Shown here piece by piece: positions 54,609 through 60,858 of a stretch of DNA of 60,858 nucleotides. A program made the position numbers and the translations under genes. Position 1 is the first letter of the stretch; each line of letters opens with the position of its first letter. The notes beneath the pieces are model-generated. The model saw only the letters and a list, made by a program, of their open reading frames with translations, searched no databases and was not told where the DNA came from. The stretch comes from an uncultured Dysgonomonas sp. (GTDB lineage Bacteria; Bacteroidota; Bacteroidia; Bacteroidales; Dysgonomonadaceae), in NCBI RefSeq assembly GCF_934668725.1, contig NZ_CAKUOF010000021.1, positions 1 through 60,858 on the forward strand, written 5' to 3'.

Positions 54609-55482
54609 ATGGCCACATTAAAATTTATACTACGCCGTTCTACCCGTATCGGCTCCCATGTTGGGAGTCTTTGCATGCGTATTATCCATGCTCGGAGAAT
54701 AAAGGTACTAACTCTACCGGTTAGTCTTTATAATAGGGAGTGGGATGAAATTTCTCAACAAACTCGGCTGCTTAGCAAAGGCTCTGATCGCTATTTGTAT
54801 CTGATAGCACAATACCGTCAGGAATTCGGCTAAACTATTGACCGATTAGAAAAAAAGGACGTTATAAACTCGACGACATTGTAAAAAATTATCACTGTCG
54901 TGATTGACTAACCGATTTGTATGGTTTTACAGATCGCATAGCCCGTAATTTGACACGCAGCGGTCAAGAACGTAGAGCCCGTGCCTACCGCACCGCAGTA
55001 CGCGTGTTGATCCGTTTCAATAAAGGACGTGACATTTCATTAAAACATATTAACTCCAGTCCGATCAAAGAATTTGAAACCAATCTCAAAAGCTGTGGTA
55101 AGGCGATGAATACCATCTCTTATTACATGAGTATGCTGCGAGCCATCTACTGTGGAAAGCAGTCAAAGATAAACAAATCCATGCACGGCATGAAAACCCC
55201 TTCGATGGCGTCTTAACCGGTTCCCAGTAAACCCGAAAACGAGTACTTGGCAGTGGCAAACTTAAAGACTTGCACAAGCTTGACTTCTCCATGCGACTTG
55301 GGTAAGAGGCTCCTGTCATACAAGTTTCTAAAGGTAAATATACTCTACTGGAGTGTTTGGGTAACCATCTTTATAACAGTTGGTTATGTGGTATCTGGTG
55401 CTGCTTTTTCTTCTGCTTTCTGGCTCGTGGTATGAGTTGTGTAGATATGATATACCTTCGCAAAGAAAACATTCGTCAGGGA
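54609..55482 (+). pseudogene. Tyrosine recombinase/integrase, frameshifted and truncated
   Basis: Opens with MATLKFILRRSTRIGSHVGSL, the usual start of Bacteroidota tyrosine integrases (arm-binding domain). It is interrupted near 54833, resumes at 54917 with the SAM-like core-binding domain (RNLTRSGQERRARAYRTAVRVLIRFNKGRDI, NTISYYMSMLRAIY, read in two parts), breaks again near 55200, and is seen once more at about 55420-55480 as LARGMSCVDMIYLRKENIR, which contains the first catalytic arginine. The remaining catalytic HxxR and Tyr parts are gone. The sequence then passes directly into the tail of an AraC pseudogene on the other strand. Confidence 0.82.
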
Positions 55483-56068
55483 AAAAGCTGATTACGATGA
55501 GAAACCAAAAAGATCGCTAAGCTCCTTAAATGTGGATTGATCGTTACAGATCGCATGGCAGATTTTTTAGCCTTATGTTGATTCACCCACTTACATGCAG
55601 AGGTACCGAATACTTTCTTAAACCGTTTTTCAAAGCCGGATAGAGTCATATTTATATCAGCCGTCATATTCGATAAAGTCTTGTTCTTTGTGATAGTTAT
55701 TTAGTGTTAAAAAGGGGAAATTTGCATCCATCTCCAATGCTTTTCTGGAAAAAAGCAGGCTAGCTCTTCCTTTATATAAAAAGCCCTTGATAAATAAAAT
55801 AATTCTTTAACTTTTGTTCTGAAATAATGCTCAGAGTAGAGCTCTTTTTGTATGAAAAACTGTAAATTTCTTATGTAACTATCCATTTCCTGATTCATCT
55901 CGAGTAAGATAGGTTTAGCTCCATCAGTATTAATATCACTTGTATTGTAATGTTTGTAATAAAGGTTGTCAATATTGTAGGTTTCACAAAATTGTATTTT
56001 ACGAGATTGTATAATATAATTATCCCAAATCCTATTAGTAATAATTGATCGCTAGATATAAATTCCAT
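55483..56068 (-). pseudogene. AraC-family regulator, frameshifted and truncated
   Basis: Minus-strand segments join into an AraC-type regulator. The N-terminal part reads NYIIQSRKIQFCETYNIDN and continues to KPILLEMNQEMDSYIRNL and KVKELFYLSRAFYIKEELACFF. After frame changes near 55700 comes the first HTH (TLSNMTADINMTLSGFEKRFKKVFGTSACKWVNQHKAKK, read in parts). A further one-base shift gives NPHL then KELSDLFGFSS, the second HTH, where the gene ends at the integrase remnant. AraC proteins with this SGFEKRFKKVFG signature are common next to Bacteroidales fimbrial or tyrosine-recombinase loci. Non-functional as read. Confidence 0.75.
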
Positions 56069-56215
56069 TAGAAGAGTTTTTAATCTTAGTCCTACGAAAA
56101 TATATAAGTCAATTCATTTTACCAAGTTTTTCTACTATTTCTCAATAGTTGGTTTTATTGAAGTGAAGAGGAGGTTTTTTTTTGAATTTGCAACATAAAT
56201 GCAACATAGTAAAAT

Positions 56216-56251
56216 AAAAAGCCTGTTAATTTATTGATTAACAGGCTTTTT
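56216..56251. terminator. Strong terminator at the edge of the island remnant
   Basis: Perfect 15-bp stem (56216-56230 with 56237-56251), 6-nt loop, A-run and T-run flanks. The preceding GCAACATAAATGCAACAT resembles sequence near integrase ends in related elements. Confidence 0.85.
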
Positions 56252-56533
56252 AGCGGTATGGGCGGAAGATGAACCAATGAGTTATTCCGCTTATTACCAA
56301 TATCTTATATATCCTGAAAATTTGTTGTACCACGATTTAAGTAAGAGTATAATTCGCTAATTTTCAACACAATGCATTTGCTTGTTAATGAACGCTTAAT
56401 ACAAAGATAAAAATAATTTACAAAAGACGATTATTCTCTACCTACTTTATTTACGCAAGGAGCAGTCGGGAGGCTCTTGTCATAAATACAAAATGAATTA
56501 AATAGAGTATAGAGAGGCCAGTTTGATATTTAT
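56252..56533. other. Spacer between island terminator and hip operon
   Basis: About 280 bp without an ORF or clear hairpin. It should contain the upstream part of the hip promoter. Confidence 0.4.
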
Positions 56534-56545
56534 ACCCTATAGGGT
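56534..56545. promoter_or_regulatory. HipB operator O1
   Basis: ACCCTATAGGGT, a perfect 12-bp palindrome 89 bp ahead of hipB. Confidence 0.7.
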
Positions 56546-56573
56546 GTGATATTGTAAATATCTATAAATTTAT

Positions 56574-56585
56574 ACCCTTTATGAT
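56574..56585. promoter_or_regulatory. HipB operator O2 (imperfect)
   Basis: ACCCTTTATGAT: the left half matches ACCCTWWAGGGT and the right half is degenerate. Confidence 0.45.
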
Positions 56586-56615
56586 ATAATTTATTGCTTA
56601 ATTAAGTATATTAGC

Positions 56616-56627
56616 ACCCTAAAGGGT
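56616..56627. promoter_or_regulatory. HipB operator O3
   Basis: ACCCTAAAGGGT, palindrome with the same half-sites as O1, 6 bp before the hipB ATG. O1 and O3 are 82 bp apart centre to centre. Confidence 0.7.
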
Positions 56628-56633
56628 ATATTT

Positions 56634-56855
56634 ATGGAAGACCTATTATTATCAGGATATGTTAAGCAGATGCGTAAGCAGTATGGCTTAACTCAAATAG
56701 ACCTCTCGGAGAAAGCAGGGGTTGGGCTTCGTTTTGTGCGTGAATTGGAACAAGGCAAACAAACATTGCGTATGGATAAAGTCAATCAGGTATTAAATCT
56801 CTTTGGTGCGGAACTTGCTCCTGCCACCATAGACAAAAGTAAACTTGAATTATGA
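56634..56855 (+). CDS. hipB: HipB-like XRE antitoxin/repressor
   Basis: A 73-residue XRE/Cro helix-turn-helix protein. The HTH reads LTQIDLSEKAGVGLRFVRELEQGKQTLR (about 19-46). It is the DNA-binding component of a hip operon and would bind the ACCCTWWAGGGT palindromes ahead of it to repress the operon together with the toxin complex. Its stop overlaps the start of the next gene (ATGA), so translation is coupled. In HipBST systems HipB augments but does not solely provide neutralisation. Confidence 0.9.
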   Translation: MEDLLLSGYVKQMRKQYGLTQIDLSEKAGVGLRFVRELEQGKQTLRMDKVNQVLNLFGAELAPATIDKSKLEL

Positions 56856-57184
56856 AACAGGCTGAAATATACATCTGTGATAAGTTGGCAGGAATACTTA
56901 TCGAAGACGAGAACGGTTTTATTTATCAATATGCTTCCGGTTATTTGAAAGATGAGAACTCAGAAGCTATCAGCTTAACAATGCCATTGAAGAGTGAACC
57001 TTATAAAGATACTGTCCTGTTTCCTTTCTTTGACGGTTTAATACCCGAAGGATGGCTATTGGATATTGCCGAACGTAGCTGGAAGATCAATCAACGTGAT
57101 CGGATGTCTTTGTTATTGGCTTGTTGCAAAGACTGTATCGGAGCAGTTAGTGTTGTACCTATAAATACTGAAGACAATGAATAA
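56852..57184 (+). CDS. hipS: HipS-like small antitoxin (HipA N-terminal subdomain)
   Basis: A 110-residue protein equal to the N-terminal subdomain 1 (Couple_hipA) that is fused to the kinase in classical HipA. Typical features are KLAGILIEDENGFIYQYASGYL, a SLTMPL strand, FPFFDGLIPEGWLLDIAE and the C-terminal CKDCIGAVSV block. As a separate gene between hipB and the kinase it corresponds to HipS, the actual antitoxin in the enteropathogenic E. coli HipBST system. It overlaps hipB by 4 bp and hipT by 8 bp. Confidence 0.85.
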   Translation: MKQAEIYICDKLAGILIEDENGFIYQYASGYLKDENSEAISLTMPLKSEPYKDTVLFPFFDGLIPEGWLLDIAERSWKINQRDRMSLLLACCKDCIGAVSVVPINTEDNE

Positions 57185-58121
57185 GAAGTGCCTATACTGC
57201 TATCAGGAACTGAAAGAGGGTCAAGTAGATTTTCACCCTACTTGTGCGAAGAAAATATTTGGTACAACTACAGCTCCTGAGCTACCTTATACAAAAGAAA
57301 ACATATCAGCATTAGCTGAAGAAGTAGTCCGCAGTCAAACGACTATAACAGGTGTCCAACCGAAATTATCTTTAGATATAGAATCTTCTCAAAAGAAAAG
57401 CGAGCCGAAACGGTTTACGATTGTCGGACTATGGGGAAGATATATTTTAAAGCCTCAAACAGATATGTATCCGCATTTACCTGAGTTGGAAGACTTAACC
57501 ATGCACTTGGCTGAAATAGCTAAAATAAAGACCGTACCTCATTCATTGATCCGTTTTGCAGATGGAGAACTTTGCTATATCACCCGTCGTATAGATCGGG
57601 ATGATAAAGGCAATAAATTTCCAATGGAAGATATGTGCCAACTCGCTGAACGACTGACCGAATATAAATACAAAGGCTCGTATGAGCAGATAGCCAAGTT
57701 AATCACGAAATATTCGAATGTTCCGAAATTGGATGTAGTGAACTTTTGGGAGCAGGTTTATTTCTGTTGGTTGACAGGCAATGCCGATATGCACTTGAAG
57801 AATTTTTCGCTATACAGTACCCAAAAGGGGATATATTCACTAACTCCTGCCTATGATATGCTTTCTACAAAGCTTGTTATTCCCGAAGATACGGAAGAGT
57901 TAGCTCTCACCCTCAATGGTAAAAAGAAAAAGCTTAAACGTTCCGATTTTGAGACTGCTTTTGCAAAATCTGGCTTAGATAAAAAAGTAATTGAAAATAT
58001 CTTTTCTAAGTTTGAAAAGGTTGTTCCGCTGTGGTTGGAGTTTATTGAGCAGTCGTTTTTGAGTGAGGATATGAAGAAGAATTATGTTGATCTGATTCAG
58101 GCAGGGATGCAAAAGAAATAG
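57177..58121 (+). CDS. hipT: HipT-like serine/threonine kinase toxin
   Basis: A 314-residue HipA-family kinase without the N-terminal subdomain. The ATP-lobe Gly loop is TTITGVQPKLSL (55-66), where autophosphorylated Ser/Thr residues lie in relatives. The catalytic loop is GNADMHLKNFS (201-211, D204) and the metal-binding residue is D227 in PAYDMLST. An extra N-terminal CxxC...H...C cluster (C5, C8, H20, C23) looks like a small zinc finger, absent from E. coli HipT. HipT phosphorylates tryptophanyl-tRNA synthetase and HipA glutamyl-tRNA synthetase; the target here is unknown. All catalytic residues are intact, so it is probably an active growth inhibitor held in check by HipS/HipB. Confidence 0.88.
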   Translation: MNKKCLYCYQELKEGQVDFHPTCAKKIFGTTTAPELPYTKENISALAEEVVRSQTTITGVQPKLSLDIESSQKKSEPKRFTIVGLWGRYILKPQTDMYPHLPELEDLTMHLAEIAKIKTVPHSLIRFADGELCYITRRIDRDDKGNKFPMEDMCQLAERLTEYKYKGSYEQIAKLITKYSNVPKLDVVNFWEQVYFCWLTGNADMHLKNFSLYSTQKGIYSLTPAYDMLSTKLVIPEDTEELALTLNGKKKKLKRSDFETAFAKSGLDKKVIENIFSKFEKVVPLWLEFIEQSFLSEDMKKNYVDLIQAGMQKK

Positions 58122-58375
58122 GCATTCTTGTTTTATTATTATTTAGCAGTTGACAAATTTATTTTGCTCGTCTTTACTCATAATTTTTCAATGCATTAAT
58201 TGCTTTGATTTATTCTCTTTTTACTTCATCTTGGCAACGAACCCAAAAGACTTTTACTCCTTAAATGATAGTATTAAGATAGAAAAAATGATTCCCAAAG
58301 TATTTATTTATAAAAAAACTATCACTTTTGGGATAATGCTTCTAAGTTATCTATGATTATAAGTTGTTCAAATAT

Positions 58376-59389
58376 TTAAAACGGCAATACTTGTCCTGTA
58401 GACTCTAACTCCGTAATAATATCTGATGAAATTTTTTTTCTTATTTCATTTTGACTTAACAAGCTTTTATATAATTCTATATGTAATCGAAATCGACAAT
58501 ATTCACATTTAAATTGTGAATAAAGATATAAATATGACTTGAACTGGTGAGTATAGCGTTGGTGAAGATCGTAATACGAACTTAATATTGTTTGGGAAAT
58601 TGCATATTGCTTCTCTATATTATGATATTTGTCTTTAAAGAGTTGATAATTATAATACTCAGGATTCTTTTGTTCCTCGAAATCTGGAAACTTAAGATAG
58701 TCTGAATTACTAATAAAATCAGAGATTAATTTATCAAAACGACTGTCTTCACTATACAAAAGATACTGGCTTAACTGACTGAAAGTATATATTTTCTCAT
58801 TACTCAACTCTCTTGCTTTTTGTAGCACATTGAATTGTGAATCCCTATGAGCATCAAGATAAGAGTGGTTATTCATAATGAAATCAATCTCTTCCCCTGT
58901 AGCTTCCGTTGAACAATTTTCTATAGGCTGAAGATACTTGGAATTTTCTATATCTGAACAACTAGGAAAGTTTATATCATCCACAATATCTATTCCTCCA
59001 TTGCTGTATGATTGTGTTACAAATCTTGTGCAAAATTGTAGATGTGTAATTTCCTTTTCTTTTCTCCTCATTTCTCTTAATGAATGTTCTACCCCAACTA
59101 ATGTTCCAGCATGAGATATTGTTCTGAAAATAATGTTATCTCTTTCATCTATATCTTGTACCAATCTTAATACTATCATATCATCAGGATGCTCAAATAA
59201 GAAATTCAAAGGATTTGAACTTCTTACACATATCCCGTCAGATTCTAGACAATAATAGTCTCCAGCATATAAGATTGCATGCGAGTAATTGCTTTTACTT
59301 TTGGTTCTGATAATATGACTTTCCCTATCGCTCTTTCTTGTAAGGATTATGTCTCCAACCTGTAATTCATCTATAGTCAATACATACAT
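58376..59389 (-). CDS. Permuted papain-like (YiiX/C92-type) hydrolase with unknown C-terminal domain
   Basis: A 337-residue cytoplasmic protein with no signal peptide. Residues about 1-145 match the circularly permuted NlpC/P60-like amidase fold: LQVGDIILTRK, the histidine in NYSHAILYAG (H37), an acidic position in CLESDG (E49) and the later cysteine in QFCTRFVTQSYSNGG (C120). The order His before Cys is the permuted arrangement. Residues about 160-337 are helical and Tyr/Gln-rich with no recognised family. Family members cleave amide or ester bonds, often in lipids or peptides. Between a toxin-antitoxin operon and a chimeric integrase-TIR gene, it may be a defence or effector protein (inference). 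Confidence 0.72.
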   Translation of the reverse strand: MYVLTIDELQVGDIILTRKSDRESHIIRTKSKSNYSHAILYAGDYYCLESDGICVRSSNPLNFLFEHPDDMIVLRLVQDIDERDNIIFRTISHAGTLVGVEHSLREMRRKEKEITHLQFCTRFVTQSYSNGGIDIVDDINFPSCSDIENSKYLQPIENCSTEATGEEIDFIMNNHSYLDAHRDSQFNVLQKARELSNEKIYTFSQLSQYLLYSEDSRFDKLISDFISNSDYLKFPDFEEQKNPEYYNYQLFKDKYHNIEKQYAISQTILSSYYDLHQRYTHQFKSYLYLYSQFKCEYCRFRLHIELYKSLLSQNEIRKKISSDIITELESTGQVLPF

Positions 59390-59712
59390 AATAAAGTTAT
59401 TTTAAGTTAACAAATCTGCCTAAAACACCCTTGTTAAGAATCCATTAAAGAAAATAGCTTCTTCTATAAATCAATACCCTCGAACTCCTTTTTTCAATGT
59501 ATATGCTCTTTCATAAATTTTGATTTTCGACTTAACTTAAGGTATTTTACGAAATCTGGATTCACTTCAGGAATATTTTAAATGATTATCAACGACTTAT
59601 AAATTGATTTATTTTATTATGTGTTGAAAATAAGAAATTTGGAAAACTGTATTTATAACTGATTGATAATCATCAAGCTCAAAGCTTATTGCATATAATG
59701 TCTATTAGTTAT
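59390..59712. other. Intergenic region with a 10-bp inverted repeat
   Basis: No ORF. ATGATTATCA at 59582-59591 and its complement at 59664-59673 form a spaced inverted repeat. This could be a regulator or recombinase site; nothing else stands out. Confidence 0.35.
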
Positions 59713-60621
59713 CTATTTTATAGGAATTAATTTACCCAGATAGTCTTTATTCTCGACTCTTGATTTTTTTTTGTAACCAAGTTGATCACATACAGTTTCT
59801 ATTTTTTGACAAAAAATATCAGCATTTAAAGGAGACATAAACAATTCAATTGGTGAAGAATCTTCTCTGTTAGTACAATGCCATAGAGATTCGTCATCTA
59901 AGGGATGTTCTGGTCTGAAAGGTGGAATATTGAATATTTTGTGATCAATCTGAGTTATCCAAGAGGCTCCAACTTCGGTAATTGCACCCCATGATTTTTT
60001 TGTATTTTCACTAGTAACAAAAAGAACAAATATTTTTTGAGTAGAATAACTTTCTACAAAAAAAACTCTAAGATAACCATAAACAGAAGTTCCTTCGGGA
60101 AATTCAAAATCCTGAATAAACACTCTGTTTACTTCTTTCAATAGGATATCACCTCTCTTGGTTGTATGCTTAATAAATTCTTTCAAGGTATTCAGAGAAG
60201 TATCGAATTTTTCAACCGTCGAAATAGAAAAATCTTTTCCTATCAAAGCACGGCATCGTTTATTATGTTCTGCATAAACTTCTATAAGTGTTTTTTGCGA
60301 TTCATCCCGCCCATATAATTTATTTATGATAGCATCTGCGGTAACACGTATATTGTCTAATTCCAATTCTCTATGAGCTTGTAAAACCTTCGCCCGCATC
60401 GTATCAATATAACGATTCAGTTCTTTGCCAACTTTACCAGTTGAAGTACAGCATTCCCTTGTTTGATTCCAATAATCTACATCAACACTTCTTTTGATGG
60501 AAATATCAACCGCTTGATTGTTAACAGTGATACGCATACAAATAGGTGCTTCTCCGTTTTTCAACATTTTGTGCTTCCTGAGTAGAAAGTTCACATTAAA
60601 TGTACTTTTCTTTGATCCCAT
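59713..60621 (-). CDS. Chimeric protein: integrase N-terminus joined to a TIR-like C-terminus
   Basis: A 302-residue open frame. Residues 1-175 match the N-terminal arm and SAM-like domains of Bacteroidota tyrosine integrases (STFNVNFLLRKHKMLKNGEAPICMRI, VDVDYWNQ, and a helix ending VNRVFIQDFEF). There the expected integrase core stops. Residues about 176-302 instead resemble the second half of a TIR domain: PEGTSVYGYLRVFF, IFVLFVTSENTKKSWGAITEVGASWI (with the conserved S-x-W-x-x-x-E) and a tail PLDDESLWHC...CDQLGYKKKSR (in parts). The N-terminal TIR strand (BB-loop side) is missing. This looks like an in-frame deletion joining two genes. It is unlikely to be an active recombinase, and TIR NADase activity is doubtful. 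Confidence 0.65.
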   Translation of the reverse strand: MGSKKSTFNVNFLLRKHKMLKNGEAPICMRITVNNQAVDISIKRSVDVDYWNQTRECCTSTGKVGKELNRYIDTMRAKVLQAHRELELDNIRVTADAIINKLYGRDESQKTLIEVYAEHNKRCRALIGKDFSISTVEKFDTSLNTLKEFIKHTTKRGDILLKEVNRVFIQDFEFPEGTSVYGYLRVFFVESYSTQKIFVLFVTSENTKKSWGAITEVGASWITQIDHKIFNIPPFRPEHPLDDESLWHCTNREDSSPIELFMSPLNADIFCQKIETVCDQLGYKKKSRVENKDYLGKLIPIK

Positions 60622-60715
60622 AATAAACTCCTTTCTTAAGTTACAAAATTAATCATTAGAGTTCACTTTTTAGATACGTAAAATGTTGAAATACAGCGAA
60701 TAAGAATTCTAAAAA

Positions 60716-60803
60716 TGGGACTTTTTGTGTGGATTATAAAGTCCCACGATTTATCCTTTTTTGAATGCTTTTTTATGGGATTTTTTGCTGGGGTGGATAA
60801 AAA
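60716..60803. repeat. att-like repeat pair upstream of the integrase-TIR gene
   Basis: TGGGACTTT (60716-60724) and AAAGTCCCA (60738-60746) form a 9-bp inverted repeat. A related direct repeat, starting TGGGATTTTTTG at 60776, follows 60 bp later. Such clustered repeats near an integrase start resemble core and arm recombinase sites. Confidence 0.45.
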
Positions 60804-60842
60804 GAAAAAGTCCTGTATTCGGCTGAATTACAGGACTTTTTC
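60804..60842. terminator. Terminator at the right edge
   Basis: Perfect 14-bp stem (60804-60817 with 60829-60842) flanked by A and T runs. Confidence 0.85.
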
Positions 60843-60858
60843 TTGATTTTCTAAATCT

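Noticed and set aside
58150..58356. Possible 68-codon hydrophobic ORF between hipT and the hydrolase gene
   Set aside because: Biased composition from AT-rich DNA, no recognisable family and no clear start context.
59582..59673. 10-bp inverted repeat as an integrase core site
   Set aside because: AT-rich and widely spaced with no second copy; not strong enough to call more than a curiosity.

Overview
The window reads as chromosomal DNA from a low-GC member of the Bacteroidota, most likely Bacteroidales and plausibly a Dysgonomonas-like organism (inference). The reasons are a SusC/SusD glycan-uptake pair, a tandem-META lipoprotein, DUF4468, DUF5686, DUF5018 and DUF5009 proteins, Bacteroidota-type promoter elements (TTG, 19 bp, TAnnTTTG), and tyrosine-integrase remnants typical of the group. 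I saw no rRNA, tRNA or CRISPR array.

Positions 1-5.9 kb hold a small surface-glycan (LPS core-like) locus: two tandem GT4 glycosyltransferases flanking a frameshifted GT2 gene, then a GT9 heptosyltransferase-like gene and a WaaP/Kdo-kinase-like gene on the other strand. A small protein with three DUF5648-like repeats precedes it. Positions 6-26.9 kb are mostly housekeeping or stand-alone genes: a META lipoprotein, nitrilase/omega-amidase, PlsC-like acyltransferase, a MarR regulator with a four-domain sulfur-transfer enzyme (CoA-disulfide reductase, rhodanese, TusA and DsrE2 modules), exported beta-carbonic anhydrase, RsmF-like rRNA methyltransferase, Uup-type ABC-F protein, a secreted leucine-rich-repeat protein, a LolD-like ATPase, a probable metal-uptake pair (small Cys/His membrane protein plus a TonB receptor with a His/Asp-rich loop), a DUF5686 outer-membrane protein and a DUF4468-flavin reductase fusion.

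Positions 27-30.2 kb are decayed: a complete IS256-family element with terminal inverted repeats and an 8-bp target duplication but a broken transposase, next to a multiply frameshifted Cthe_2159-type carbohydrate-binding beta-helix gene. Positions 30.6-54.1 kb are a large polysaccharide utilization locus. Fourteen tightly packed minus-strand genes run from a DUF4434 protein through an MFS sugar porter, an N-acylglucosamine 2-epimerase, SusC, SusD and a surface lipoprotein to two GHL10 glycosidase-like proteins, a metallophosphoesterase, a second DUF4434 protein, a beta-propeller, a GH20 hexosaminidase, a sialate O-acetylesterase and a DUF5009 membrane acyltransferase. A divergent ROK repressor has a perfect palindrome inside its own promoter. 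The gene set points to N-acetylated amino-sugar or sialylated glycans, but no sialidase or sialate lyase is present.

Positions 54.1-60.9 kb are an accessory island: an unidentified decayed ORF, a truncated tyrosine integrase abutting a truncated AraC regulator, a complete HipB-HipS-HipT-type tripartite toxin-antitoxin operon with visible operators, a permuted papain-like (C92/YiiX-type) hydrolase with an unknown C-terminal part, and a chimeric gene joining an integrase N-terminus to a TIR-like C-terminus, preceded by att-like repeats.
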